The notes: generated by a model not told the origin, from the letters alone. Positions 6,997-16,138 are shown, counted from the stretch's first letter. The stretch: 64,000 nt of DNA from an uncultured Porphyromonas sp. (GCF_938039215.1 NZ_CALHVI010000031.1:1-64000); one strand, 5' to 3'. Numbers and translations: made by a program.

Positions 6997-8967
6997 CTAC
7001 TGCTGTTCAGCATGCCATGCATTGAGCTGACGCTCGACTTCTGCGGTGATTTGCTCGGCAAAGGTAGCGATTTTTACTGAACCCTTATCACCTTCACCTT
7101 GCACACGCACAGATACTTCGCCCTCTTGGGCTTCCTTTTCGCCGACGATCAGCATGTAAGGGATGCGCTTGAGCTCATTGTCACGGATCTTACGACCGAT
7201 CTTCTCATTGCGATCATCCACCTGAGTGCGGATATCCTGAGCGTTGAGTTGAGCTGCTACTCGGTGTGCATAGTCGTTGAACTTCTCGCTGATGGGGAGT
7301 ACGACGACCTGGTCAGGCGTAAGCCAGAGAGGGAAGTGCCCAGCGGTATGCTCGATGAGGACGGCGACGAAGCGCTCCATGGATCCGAAGGGAGCTCGGT
7401 GGATCATGACGGGGCGATGCTTCTTGTTGTCCGCACCAGTGTACTCGAGGTCGAAGCGCTCGGGGAGGTTGTAGTCTACCTGAATGGTACCCAGCTGCCA
7501 GCGACGGCCGAGGGCATCCTTGACCATGAAGTCCAGCTTGGGGCCGTAGAAGGCTGCTTCACCATATTCGATCTTAGCGGGTAGACCCTTCTCGGCACAA
7601 GCCTCGATGATAGCCTGCTCGGCACGCTCCCAGTTCTCTTCGCTACCGATATACTTATCACGATTGACCTGATCACGCAGAGAGATCTGAGCTTCGAAGC
7701 TCTCGAAGTTGAGCGCCTTGAAGATGATGAAGATGATGTCCATCACCTTGCAGAATTCCTCCTTGATCTGGTCGGGGCGACAGAAGAGGTGGGCATCGTC
7801 CTGCGTGAAGCCACGGACACGTGTCAGCCCGTGAAGCTCACCACTCTGCTCGTAGCGATAGACCGTACCGAACTCAGCCAGACGCTGAGGCAGGTCACGA
7901 TAGGAGTGAGGGCCGATCGCCTTGAAGATCTCACAGTGGTGGGGGCAGTTCATTGGCTTGAGCATGAACTCTTCGCCCTCCTGAGGAGTCGTGATGGGGC
8001 GGAAGGAGTCTGCCCCGTACTTAGCCCAGTGACCCGAAGTGACATAGAGCTGCTTCGAGCCAATATGTGGAGAGATGACCTGCTGGTAGCCGAACTCCTT
8101 CTGGATCTGCTTGAGGAAGTCCTCCAGACGCAGACGGAGCTGCGTACCACGAGGAAGCCAGAGGGGAAGCCCCGAGCCTACATTCTGAGAGAAGGCGAAG
8201 AGACCAAGTTCCTTACCGATCTTACGGTGGTCACGCTTCTTCGCTTCTTCGAGGAGCGTCAGATACTCATCGAGCATCTTCTTCTTGGGGAAGGTGATCC
8301 CATAGAGGCGGGTGAGCTGCTTGCGCTTCTCATCCCCACGCCAGTAGGCACCAGCCACGCTCAGCAGCTTGATCGCCTTGATATAGCCCGTATTGGGCAC
8401 GTGTGGGCCACGGCAGAGGTCGGTGAATTCGCCCTGCGTGTAGGTCGTGATCGTCCCGTCGGGGAGGTCGGCAATGAGCTCGAGCTTGTACTCGTCGTTC
8501 TTCTGCTTGAAGAACTCCGTCACATCGGCCTTCGTGATGTCCTTGCGGATGATGGGTTCCTTGCGGGCTGCGAACTCAGCCATCTTGGCCTCGATAGCGC
8601 CCAAGTCGGCATCACGTAGCTGTACGCCTTCGCCCAGATCAATATCATAGTAGAAGCCATTCTCGATCGCAGGACCGATACCGAACTTTACCCCAGGATA
8701 AAGCGCCTGAAGGGCTTCGGCCATGAGGTGCGCACTTGAGTGCCAGTAGGCATACTTCCCCTCGGGGTCATCCCACTTGTAGAGCTTCAGCTCGGTGTCT
8801 TCCTTGAGGGGACGCATGAGGTCCCAGATCTGACCATTGACCCCAGCAGCTAGGACATCCTGCTGTAGGCGGGGGCTGATATCACCAGCTATATCCCAAG
8901 AGGTCGTCCCTACGGGATACTCACGCTGACTACCGTCAGGGAATGTGACTTTTATCATTGAGCTCAT
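6997..8967 (-). CDS. thrS: threonyl-tRNA synthetase
   Basis: A 656-residue class II synthetase. Domains in order: TGS (residues ~3-65), the editing domain with HSSAHLMAEA (the HxxxH metal pair), the catalytic core with LKPMNCPHHCEIF carrying a zinc Cys, motif 2 near FGTVYRYEQSGE and motif 3 HRAPFGSMERF, then the anticodon-binding domain. It charges tRNA-Thr and removes mischarged Ser. It is the first gene of the thrS-infC-rpmI-rplT operon. A second ATG three codons downstream (8958) could also be the start. A -7 element lies 32 bp upstream. Confidence 0.97.
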   Translation of the reverse strand: MSSMIKVTFPDGSQREYPVGTTSWDIAGDISPRLQQDVLAAGVNGQIWDLMRPLKEDTELKLYKWDDPEGKYAYWHSSAHLMAEALQALYPGVKFGIGPAIENGFYYDIDLGEGVQLRDADLGAIEAKMAEFAARKEPIIRKDITKADVTEFFKQKNDEYKLELIADLPDGTITTYTQGEFTDLCRGPHVPNTGYIKAIKLLSVAGAYWRGDEKRKQLTRLYGITFPKKKMLDEYLTLLEEAKKRDHRKIGKELGLFAFSQNVGSGLPLWLPRGTQLRLRLEDFLKQIQKEFGYQQVISPHIGSKQLYVTSGHWAKYGADSFRPITTPQEGEEFMLKPMNCPHHCEIFKAIGPHSYRDLPQRLAEFGTVYRYEQSGELHGLTRVRGFTQDDAHLFCRPDQIKEEFCKVMDIIFIIFKALNFESFEAQISLRDQVNRDKYIGSEENWERAEQAIIEACAEKGLPAKIEYGEAAFYGPKLDFMVKDALGRRWQLGTIQVDYNLPERFDLEYTGADNKKHRPVMIHRAPFGSMERFVAVLIEHTAGHFPLWLTPDQVVVLPISEKFNDYAHRVAAQLNAQDIRTQVDDRNEKIGRKIRDNELKRIPYMLIVGEKEAQEGEVSVRVQGEGDKGSVKIATFAEQITAEVERQLNAWHAEQQ

Positions 8968-8998
8968 TATGATGAAATTTGTTACTTGTTCGTTCCTG

Positions 8999-9006
8999 CA
9001 AAGATA
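8999..9006 (-). promoter_or_regulatory. -7 promoter element before thrS
   Basis: TATCTTTG on the minus strand matches TAnnTTTG and would give a leader of about 25-30 bases, too short for a tRNA-sensing riboswitch. No TTG is seen at 19 bp. Confidence 0.5.
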
Positions 9007-9605
9007 CTATAAATCTGTAGGAACGCTATGTAAGAAACACCTAAGCCGTGAGCTCCTGCTTCAAAATCCGAATACTCTCTTGAGGCAGTATGGTCGGAGG
9101 CTACATCTCCTGCGTCTCGCCTTGAGCGAAAGCCTGTCGAGGAGCTTGGATATACATAGGTGGAGTAGGAGTACTAAAAGGATTAGCCCCGTGCTCTTTG
9201 CGGAGCTCGAGGCTAATCGGAGCGACGTTCCCTCATCGGGATACCTCGCAGGGGCAAAGATAAAGATTATTTCTGAGGTGCCAGCAAACTATAAGCGCGA
9301 TCACTTCAAGCTCCGCCGGTCTCTGGGTGACACACTTTCCAATGGAGTCACGGGATCATCCGTGGATCCATCCTTATTCTAACACCATACATACACACGG
9401 AGAACATCTACTCCTCTCCAAGAAGGCAACACAGACCGATACAGGGCAATTCAAGCAAGGGCTACTCTAGCTAAGAGCACAAGATCAGCAGACGAAGAAA
9501 CAAGGAAGAAACCCCTCGACGCATTGCAAACTCAGAAGGGTAAGTACCGAAGCAATTAGACATCCATTCAGACGGCGCAGAGACGGGCCTTCGAGCCCCC
9601 CCAAA
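9007..9605. other. long intergenic region with possible thrS leader structure
   Basis: No gene is supported over about 600 bases. A second minus-strand -7 element (TATCTTTG, 9255-9262) is followed by a seven-codon frame and a stem-loop at 9181-9218 (GATTAGCC pairing GGCTAATC) with CTTTTA directly after it, which looks like an attenuator. An open frame of 145 codons on the plus strand across 8945-9382 has no recognisable content and is not annotated. Confidence 0.4.
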
Positions 9606-9608
9606 ATA

Positions 9609-9714
9609 CGACCTACGGTAGGTCGCAAATAAAACCTACTGTGGGTCGCATCGACGACCTACCGTGGGTCGGTAAGGCGACTTACCGTAGGGTTCTTTTA
9701 CGACCCACGATAGA
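9609..9714. repeat. 23-bp-period palindrome array, copy 2 (five units)
   Basis: Palindrome centres lie at 9617, 9640, 9663, 9686 and 9709, exactly 23 bp apart. Units read CCTACGGTAGG, CCTACTGTGGG, CCTACCGTGGG, CTTACCGTAGG and a decayed fifth. It lies between two minus-strand genes. Confidence 0.92.
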
Positions 9715-9790
9715 TCACCTTGCCGAGCCTCAGCTAGCCCGCTCCAGAAGGGTGATTACATGAGGGGAGCGACACATCTGTCGCAGCCCG

Positions 9791-11239
9791 CTAAATATGA
9801 ACTTCCGAAGAATGGACGACGATGGGGCGCACGCTGACGATAGCATGCAGATCCTTCTCTTCGGCTATGGGAGCGAGATTCGCCTTGAGATCGGGAGGTA
9901 GGGGTGTCCCTGGTCGAAGAATCTGTGTCAGATGAATACGATATTCAGCACCACGCACCAGCCCATAGCGTCCAATGGAAGTCTTCTCGGGAGCCTTGGC
10001 ATCCTCGAAGTGGCGAATGGGCACGACATAGTAGTTGTAACCTCGGTAGTAGAAGCGCAGATCACCCTTCTCAAAGGGAGCTTTGAACGAGTCTGCAGTG
10101 ATCCCCGCCTGCTGCACCGCTTCACCTAAAGCAGGCTCAGCGAACTGCCCCGAGGCAAGCCATCCCTTGAGCTGGCTCTCCGTATAGTACGCACCACGGA
10201 AGCTCACCCAGCCTTCTCCAGCCTGGAGCGTCAGCCCACTCGGGATATAAGGGAACCGGATGACGAGCGAAGGGAGCGCCCCGACCAAGTAGGCAGTGGG
10301 AGGGATCGTCGTCTCACGAGCATAGACATGAATATTGGAGACAGCTCCATTCAGTGCTTGCTCATTGGGGAGCAATCCTGCGTGGTAGACCTCTTCCCCA
10401 CCCTCACGGGTCGTCAGCCGATCCTGCGAATAGTACGTAAGAAGCTCCGTGAGCATCTTAGGGGCGGCATCCTTCCAAGCCTCGTACATACGGCTCGAAG
10501 GGTAGCGGTCTTGGGCAAGCGAACCATCCCCCGCCACTTCATTTCTTCCCGTGCGAAGCAGACCCAGCGGACGCAAGGGTGCCGTATAGAGCGCCTGTGG
10601 AGAGACGACATAGCCCGCTGGTGCTTCACCACGCTTCGCTCCTCCAGCTAGACGAGGCTCGCCATACACCAGCACACGGGCTAGCGAAGCCTCTAGCTGA
10701 ACACGGATCTTAGGTGTCGAACTAGCAAAGTCTGAAGCAGCGACCGAGATAGGCCCCTGCTCATTCAGTAGGCTTACCGTCAGCTGACTCCCCTGAGTGG
10801 CTAACCCATCCAGATAGAAGCGATCGTAGCCCGTAAGCTGGGCGAGTGGACTCCCCACAGCTGTCTTTGCGATGAGCTTAGCCGTGGGATTGGCAATGAC
10901 AACGAGCTTATAATCCCCTTCGGGCAAAGCCAAAGCAAGGTCCGAGAGGTCGGTCGATGAGGAGACAGCGAGCTCACGCACTTGGCTCACTACCGATTTG
11001 TCAGCCGAGTAGAAGACAAAGCGGAGCGAAGAGATACGAAGCATCGGATCCTCCGACTCCAGCCCCCGCAAGACAATGCTCCGAGGTGTCGCTACGGCTA
11101 GGTGAAGCACAGAGCCCTTCGGCTGAGGCTGAGGAAGTGGATAGCCCGCATCTCGGCTAGAACAGCCCGAGCACAGCAGACCAATCAGAACGAAGAGGAG
11201 CGAAAAAAGAGAATAGGTGCGTCTCATGATAAGCATCAT
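9791..11239 (-). CDS. FimA/Mfa-type fimbrillin family lipoprotein
   Basis: A 482-residue surface lipoprotein with lipobox LCSGC after a Leu/Phe-rich signal. The N-terminal half has the order seen in Porphyromonas fimbrillins: SSLRFVFYSADKSVVSQV, then LALPEGDYKLVVIANPT, a disordered loop and a strand set with LARVLVYGEP. The C-terminus ends in an AIVSVRPIVVHSSEV strand, similar to the 'V-V-PW--N--V-L' donor-strand end of the family. It may be a major subunit, tip or anchor; no assembly partners flank it. The start may instead be the internal ATG at 11227, which gives a tidier signal peptide. Which fimbrial role it has is not decidable here. Confidence 0.7.
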   Translation of the reverse strand: MMLIMRRTYSLFSLLFVLIGLLCSGCSSRDAGYPLPQPQPKGSVLHLAVATPRSIVLRGLESEDPMLRISSLRFVFYSADKSVVSQVRELAVSSSTDLSDLALALPEGDYKLVVIANPTAKLIAKTAVGSPLAQLTGYDRFYLDGLATQGSQLTVSLLNEQGPISVAASDFASSTPKIRVQLEASLARVLVYGEPRLAGGAKRGEAPAGYVVSPQALYTAPLRPLGLLRTGRNEVAGDGSLAQDRYPSSRMYEAWKDAAPKMLTELLTYYSQDRLTTREGGEEVYHAGLLPNEQALNGAVSNIHVYARETTIPPTAYLVGALPSLVIRFPYIPSGLTLQAGEGWVSFRGAYYTESQLKGWLASGQFAEPALGEAVQQAGITADSFKAPFEKGDLRFYYRGYNYYVVPIRHFEDAKAPEKTSIGRYGLVRGAEYRIHLTQILRPGTPLPPDLKANLAPIAEEKDLHAIVSVRPIVVHSSEVHI

Positions 11240-11329
11240 GTGGTGTATGGTAAAACGAAAGTAAGGGAAAACGAAAACCTCCGAATAGGCCCAAGGGCAC
11301 TATTCGGAGGTTTCATAAGGGGAGTGCTC

Positions 11330-12577
11330 TTAGACGAGCTCGTGGATGATCAGACCGGAGCGGAGCTTAGGCTCGAACCACGTGGTCTTTGGTGGCATGA
11401 TGTTGCCCGAGTCAGCGATATCGATCAGCTGCTTCATAGAGACAGGGTAGAGTGCAAGAGCAAACTTCATCTCTCCGCTATCGACTCTCTTCTTCAGCTC
11501 TCCGAGACCACGGATACCACCGACGAAGTCGATGCGCTTATCCGAGCGGAGGTCCTTAATGCCGAGGATCTCATCGAGGATGAGGTTAGAAGAGATCGTC
11601 ACGTCAAGCACCCCGATCGGATCGTGGTCGTCGTAGGTGCCGGGCTTAGCCGTGAGCGAATACCAATGATCCCCGAGGTAGAGGGAGAAGTTGTGCAGCG
11701 CCTGAGGCTTGTAGATCTCCGTACCCTTGTCCTCGACGACGAAGTTCTTCTCAAGCTTCTTCAGAAGCTCTTCCTTCGTGAGACCATTGAGATCCTTGAC
11801 CACACGGTTGTAGTCAATGATCGTCAGCTGATCGTCGGGGAAGCACACAGCCATGAAGTAGTTGTACTCTTCATTACCCGTGTGGTTGGGGTTCTGCTTA
11901 CGCTTCTCATCACCAACGAGGGCAGCAGCAGCTGAGCGGTGGTGACCGTCTGCGATGTAGAGTGCTGGCATCTCTGCGAAGAGCTCGGTGATGCGCTGGA
12001 TATCAGCAGCCTCATCGATGATCCAGAACTCATGACCGAAGCCATCAAGAGGAGCTACAAAGCTATAGACGGGAGCCTTCTCCGTGTACTTAGCAACGAT
12101 CTTATTGATCTCGTCCTTGGATGGATAAGCGAAGAAGACAGGTTCGATGTTCGCATTGTTCACACGGACATGCTTCATGCGGTCTTCTTCCTTGTCACGG
12201 CGAGTCAGCTCGTGCTTCTTGATGACCCCAGACATATAGTCTTCGACAGCAGCGCAGACGACTAGACCGTACTGCGTCTTACCGTTCATCGTCTGAGCAT
12301 AGACATAGTAGTTCTCCTTAGCGTCCTGGACGAGCCAGCCCTTGTCTCGGAAGAGACGGAAGTTCTCAGCTGCCTTCTGGTAGACCTTCTCTTCATGCTC
12401 ATCGGTGCCTACAGGGAAGTCAATCTCTGGGCGGATGATATGATAGAGCGACATCTCATTGCCTTCAGCTTCGGCACGAGCTTCTTCACTGTTGAGTACG
12501 TCATAGGGGCGAGAGGCTACACGCTCTACGAGCTCCTGAGGAGGACGTATGCCACGGAAAGGTTTGATGATAGCCAT
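11330..12577 (-). CDS. DUF1015 family protein
   Basis: A 415-residue soluble protein of the DUF1015 family, recognised from the opening IIKPFRGIRP, the RPYDVLNSEEARAEA segment, YHIIRPEID, and the motif ALYIADGHHRSAAA. The biochemical role of the family is not established. In many Bacteroidetes it follows serC and serA, as here (44 bp after serA), which ties it to serine or PLP-related metabolism by association only. It is the last gene of the serC-serA-DUF1015 run. Confidence 0.9.
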   Translation of the reverse strand: MAIIKPFRGIRPPQELVERVASRPYDVLNSEEARAEAEGNEMSLYHIIRPEIDFPVGTDEHEEKVYQKAAENFRLFRDKGWLVQDAKENYYVYAQTMNGKTQYGLVVCAAVEDYMSGVIKKHELTRRDKEEDRMKHVRVNNANIEPVFFAYPSKDEINKIVAKYTEKAPVYSFVAPLDGFGHEFWIIDEAADIQRITELFAEMPALYIADGHHRSAAAALVGDEKRKQNPNHTGNEEYNYFMAVCFPDDQLTIIDYNRVVKDLNGLTKEELLKKLEKNFVVEDKGTEIYKPQALHNFSLYLGDHWYSLTAKPGTYDDHDPIGVLDVTISSNLILDEILGIKDLRSDKRIDFVGGIRGLGELKKRVDSGEMKFALALYPVSMKQLIDIADSGNIMPPKTTWFEPKLRSGLIIHELV

Positions 12578-12621
12578 AGAGGTTCGTATCTGATGGGAAT
12601 GGGTTGATACTACGGAGCGGA

Positions 12622-13545
12622 CTACTTGTTGAGGCGGAAGCGTTCGTTGCCCTCCTTGATGAAGCCGACGATCTGGCGAGCAGCAGCAAGGCCAGCGTTG
12701 GTGTTAGCTTCAGCAGTCTGAGCCCCCATCTTCTTAGGCGTAGAGAAGTAGCGTTCGCCAGCGGCAGCTTCGAACTCTTCGTGAGCAGCAGGACGGATAT
12801 CAGCCAGATAGCGGAGATCTTCACGTTCCTTCAGGAGAGCGATGAGCTCAGGCTCATTGATGATCTCCTTACGAGCCGTGTTCACGAGGATAGCCTTCTT
12901 AGGCAGGAGGCTCACGAGCTCGCGACCGATAGAGCCCTTCGTCTCAGGCGTAGCTGGGATATGGAGCGATACAATGTCGCAGGTAGAGAAGAGTTCCTTC
13001 TGGCTGCTGACAGCGTGTACACCTTCCTTCTCGATGACTTCGGCAGGCGTGAAGGGATCGTAAGCATAGATCTCCATGCCGATGCCCTTAGCGATGCGAG
13101 CTACGTTGCGGCCCGTGTTACCATAAGCGAGGAGGCCGAGCTTCTTATCCTTGAGTTCGGTACCCGACGTACCGTTGAAGCGGTTACGTACGCTGAAGAG
13201 CAGCATAGCGAAGACGAGCTCAGCTACAGCATTAGCATTCTGCCCAGGAGTGTTCATGACGCATACACCGTGAGCCGTAGCAGCTTCGAGGTCGACATTG
13301 TCATATCCTGCACCAGCACGGACGACGATCTTGAGCTGACGAGCAGCATCGAAGACTTCCTTGTCTATGATATCGCTGCGGATGATGATCGCATCGACAT
13401 CTGCTACTGCAGCGAGGAGTTCAGACTTTGCGGTGTACTTCTCTAGGAGGACGACGTCAAATCCAGCTTCGGAGAGGATCTGCTTGATACCAGCCACAGC
13501 AGGTGCGGCGAATGGCTTTTCGGTGGCGATAAGAACCTTTGACAT
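12622..13545 (-). CDS. serA: D-3-phosphoglycerate dehydrogenase, variant active site
   Basis: NAD-dependent oxidation of 3-phosphoglycerate, first step of serine synthesis. It is 307 residues, lacking the ACT regulatory domain of E. coli SerA. The fold is clear: RAGAGYDNVD (74-83), NTPGQNANAVAE, the nucleotide-binding loop, and active-site Arg225 in NTAR. Two usual signatures differ: the dinucleotide loop reads A140-Y-G-N-T-G instead of GxGxxG, and the catalytic-His motif (TPH) is TPK at 269-271. I believe related Bacteroidales enzymes share this, so it is likely a lineage variant rather than decay. It lies 125 bp downstream of serC. Confidence 0.88.
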   Translation of the reverse strand: MSKVLIATEKPFAAPAVAGIKQILSEAGFDVVLLEKYTAKSELLAAVADVDAIIIRSDIIDKEVFDAARQLKIVVRAGAGYDNVDLEAATAHGVCVMNTPGQNANAVAELVFAMLLFSVRNRFNGTSGTELKDKKLGLLAYGNTGRNVARIAKGIGMEIYAYDPFTPAEVIEKEGVHAVSSQKELFSTCDIVSLHIPATPETKGSIGRELVSLLPKKAILVNTARKEIINEPELIALLKEREDLRYLADIRPAAHEEFEAAAGERYFSTPKKMGAQTAEANTNAGLAAARQIVGFIKEGNERFRLNK

Positions 13546-13583
13546 GATGTATTGATGTGTATTGAGTGTAGACTATGATAGTG

Positions 13584-13641
13584 CGACGGCACAGACCACT
13601 CGCACCCACAGCGAGGAGGGTCGGGGTGATCTGTGCCGTCG
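13584..13641 (-). other. hairpin between serC and serA
   Basis: CGACGGCACAGACCAC pairs with GTGATCTGTGCCGTCG (15 of 16 bases) around a 26-base loop. There is no T-run on the minus strand, so it may be an RNA processing or stabilising structure inside the operon rather than a terminator. Confidence 0.5.
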
Positions 13642-13670
13642 TATTGGTCTCGTACGAGAGAGGGGGAGGA

Positions 13671-14747
13671 TTAGTGCTTACGTTCGAATTCCTTCATGAG
13701 GTCCACGAGGAACTGGACGCTGCTCTTAGGTAGAGCGTTGTAGAGAGAAGCACGGAAGCCACCTACAGAGCGGTGCCCCTTGAAGCTGTATGCACCACGA
13801 GAGACTGCGAAGTCATAGAACTCCTGCTCGAGCTCCTTGTACTCATCGTTGAGGACGAAGCAGACGTTCATGATCGAGCGGTCTTCGGTGTTGACAGTAC
13901 CACGGAAGAGGCGGTTGCGATCGATTTCGTCGTAGAGCAGTGCAGACTTCTCGAGGTTCATCTGTTCGAGGACCTTCACACCACCGAGTTCCTTGTACCA
14001 CTTCATCGTTTGAAGGGCTACGTATACTGGGAAGACAGGAGGCGTATTGTACATCGAATCCTTGAAGTGTACATCGTACTTCAGCATCGTGGGGATGATA
14101 CGATTGTCTTCGATATGGCCGACTGCATCACGACGTACGATGACGAAGGTGACCCCTGCAGGTGCGATGTTCTTCTGAGCACCACCATAGATCAGGTCGT
14201 ACTTCGATACATCTACCTGGCGAGTGAAGATATCCGAGGACATGTCACCGACGAGGCGGACGTTGACATTAGGGTCATAGCGAAGCTCAGTACCATAGAC
14301 CGTGTTGTTGGTCGTGATGTGGAGGTAGTCGACATCACTGGGGACTTCGTTCTTTTCCCATGGCTTTGGATACCAGATGTAGTTGTCATCCTTAGATGAG
14401 AAGGTTACAACTTCCCCAAAGGCCTTAGCTTCCTTAACAGCCTTATTTGCCCACGTACCTGAGTCGACGTAAGCAGCCTTCTTCTTGAGGAGGTTCATAG
14501 GTACCTGAGCGAACTGCAGGCTAGCACCACCACCGAGGAAGAGGACTTCGTAGCCTTCAGGGATATCAAGAAGCTCCTTCATGATATTGCGAGCTTCCTC
14601 CATCGTAGCAGAGAATTCCTTTGCACGATGCGATACTTCGAGGATAGATAGACCCGTACCCTGATAGTTGAGGACTGCAGAGGCAGCGTCTCTGATAACA
14701 CTCTCATCGAGGATCGATGGTCCGGCTGAGAAATTGTGCTTCTTCAT
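13671..14747 (-). CDS. serC: phosphoserine aminotransferase
   Basis: A PLP enzyme converting 3-phosphohydroxypyruvate plus glutamate to phosphoserine. The 358 residues start KKHNFSAGPSILDESV, carry the SHRAKEF and GGGASLQFAQVP motifs and the PLP lysine in YGGAQKNIAPAG, and end with the GGFRASLYNALP phosphate-binding segment. Length and motifs are normal. It is the first gene of serC-serA-DUF1015, driven by a well-formed promoter at 14838-14867. Confidence 0.97.
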   Translation of the reverse strand: MKKHNFSAGPSILDESVIRDAASAVLNYQGTGLSILEVSHRAKEFSATMEEARNIMKELLDIPEGYEVLFLGGGASLQFAQVPMNLLKKKAAYVDSGTWANKAVKEAKAFGEVVTFSSKDDNYIWYPKPWEKNEVPSDVDYLHITTNNTVYGTELRYDPNVNVRLVGDMSSDIFTRQVDVSKYDLIYGGAQKNIAPAGVTFVIVRRDAVGHIEDNRIIPTMLKYDVHFKDSMYNTPPVFPVYVALQTMKWYKELGGVKVLEQMNLEKSALLYDEIDRNRLFRGTVNTEDRSIMNVCFVLNDEYKELEQEFYDFAVSRGAYSFKGHRSVGGFRASLYNALPKSSVQFLVDLMKEFERKH

Positions 14748-14837
14748 AAGAGCAGATATTTGTGTAGATGAATATTTAGAAACGTTTTAAAGAGTAAAGC
14801 AGACCTCGCACACCGAGACCTTTAGCTCTACTCATGG

Positions 14838-14867
14838 CAAAGGTATCAATAAAAAGGTTAATTGCAA
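14838..14867 (-). promoter_or_regulatory. serC promoter (TTG-N19-TACCTTTG)
   Basis: On the minus strand TTG (14865-14867) is separated by exactly 19 bp from TACCTTTG (14838-14845), the full Bacteroidetes housekeeping promoter pattern. The leader would be about 85 bases. Confidence 0.8.
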
Positions 14868-15208
14868 GCACTTATAAACCCTTTCTACACGTGAAGAACA
14901 AGCGCCACTGACAAGCAACTAAAACACAGCATACTAAAATAATTAAGCATCCACTCCCAACTCCCTCCTAAAGCCCTCAAGGCGTGTGATAATGACACGA
15001 ATCTCCAGCTGACCCGAAGCTCATAGTCACCACACCCCAGACAAACGACAGATCCATCGTGGATACAAGTTCCACATATAGAGGGGACCTGAGTCTACCC
15101 GACAACCTTCTAGAATACTCCCGACACAAGAGTAACCAGCAGGCACCACACCCCACATCATACAGAACAGCTCAAGGCAGAATCATAGAGAGGAAGAGAA
15201 AACAGAAA
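14868..15208. other. intergenic region without recognisable gene
   Basis: About 340 bases upstream of the serC promoter. No supported frame, repeat or RNA structure was seen. Confidence 0.5.
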
Positions 15209-15250
15209 GCTCCGCCCCTCCAACCGCAAAAGCGGAAGTCGGGGCGGAGC
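15209..15250 (-). terminator. terminator after small membrane protein gene
   Basis: GCTCCGCCCC pairs with GGGGCGGAGC, and an inner CCGC-AAAA-GCGG hairpin continues the stem. On the minus strand it is followed by TTTCTGTTTTCTC. Confidence 0.8.
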
Positions 15251-15293
15251 ATTTATAGTAGCGAGGCTCTTAGCGCTCGGTGCACTGAAGAGA

Positions 15294-15617
15294 CTACTGT
15301 TCGGGCTTTTTATCCTCGAGCTTCGTCTTATCCTTATACTCGCTGTAGGCGTAGTAGATGATGAGGAGACCAAGGATCAGATAGACGATCCCGATACCAA
15401 GGAAGCCAGCGATATCGTAGATGAGGCTCTCGTAGCGATGAATTCTAACCGTCTCGCCAGCATCAAAAGCTGCCGTCATGCTGAAGTAGCGCCAAGCACC
15501 GAAAGCAATCACCAGCACCCCAAAGACTGCGGTAGCGATAGCTCCAAGGATAGGCTTACGGCTGCGGGATCCCGTGTACATATTACGGGAGATGAATTTG
15601 TTGTCGTTTTCGCTCAT
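15294..15617 (-). CDS. small membrane protein with two transmembrane helices
   Basis: A 107-residue protein with two hydrophobic helices at about 24-44 and 70-92 and a charged, Lys/Glu/Asp-rich C-terminus. The N-terminal region is polar with RSRKP just before the first helix, so the N-terminus is probably cytoplasmic. No family is recognised. It is followed by a strong terminator. It shares direction and small size with the next gene upstream and may form a two-gene unit with it. Confidence 0.65.
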   Translation of the reverse strand: MSENDNKFISRNMYTGSRSRKPILGAIATAVFGVLVIAFGAWRYFSMTAAFDAGETVRIHRYESLIYDIAGFLGIGIVYLILGLLIIYYAYSEYKDKTKLEDKKPEQ

Positions 15618-15769
15618 TACTTAATGAAGAGAAATTAAAGTATTACATAGTGGATGGATCAGCCTTGTGCTCGTCCTCTGTCGCTACAAGGGCAGGTAGA
15701 GAAGTCCCCTACGAATGCCTCCGATATGGATAGTAGGCATCTGGATAGCACCCTGCGATCTGACCAGTC

Positions 15770-16138
15770 CTATAGAAGTTCGGAGAGAATACCCCAAAGA
15801 GTGGAGAGGATGACAACACCGACGAGGCCTAGGATCATCTTACCAAAGAAGTTCAGATGCGTACCAGCGTCAGGTATTGGGGTGTAGGCGGCTGCACGTT
15901 CCTTATAGAAAGCCTCCATCTCATCAGTCCAATGAGCTGCGGGGATCTCCTCACCCGTACTCTTGACTCGATAGGAAGCAGTGGGCGACTTACGTACCGC
16001 CCAGTACAACATCGATTCTACTTTGTAGGCATAGAGAGTAAGTTCGAGGGGCTCTACCCGTCCCGAGAGCGGAGAGGTAAGCTCCACTTCGACATTGGCA
16101 ATTGGTCTGTAGGTGTAGACTGTAGAGTAAGCGGCCAT
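15770..16138 (-). CDS. hypothetical protein with one C-terminal membrane helix
   Basis: A protein of about 122 residues when started at the ATG at 16138 (MAAYSTVYTYRP). A longer upstream frame reads into sequence with no coding character and was not used. The body is a beta-rich soluble domain (VEVELTSPLSGRVEPLEL, then YWAVRKSPTASYRVKSTGEE), and one membrane helix lies near the C-terminus (ILGLVGVVILSTLWGIL), suggesting a tail-anchored inner membrane protein. No known family is recognised. Confidence 0.6.
   Translation of the reverse strand: MAAYSTVYTYRPIANVEVELTSPLSGRVEPLELTLYAYKVESMLYWAVRKSPTASYRVKSTGEEIPAAHWTDEMEAFYKERAAAYTPIPDAGTHLNFFGKMILGLVGVVILSTLWGILSELL

Noticed and set aside
7789..8619. 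276-codon open frame on the plus strand
   Set aside because: It lies fully antisense to thrS, whose protein is unmistakable. The frame is open only because of codon bias in thrS.
8945..9382. 145-codon open frame upstream of thrS
   Set aside because: Composition is not protein-like, there is no promoter for it, and it crosses the thrS start and leader. Treated as chance.
9609..9714. Regularly spaced repeats resembling a short CRISPR array
   Set aside because: The repeated unit is an 11-17 bp palindrome with 6-12 bp variable spacers at a 23-bp period, far shorter than a CRISPR unit. The same spacers recur between arrays and there are no cas genes.
11102..11935. 277-codon open frame on the plus strand
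   Set aside because: Antisense to the fimbrillin and DUF1015 genes, with no recognisable protein content.
12604..13446. 280-codon open frame on the plus strand
   Set aside because: Mirror frame of serA.
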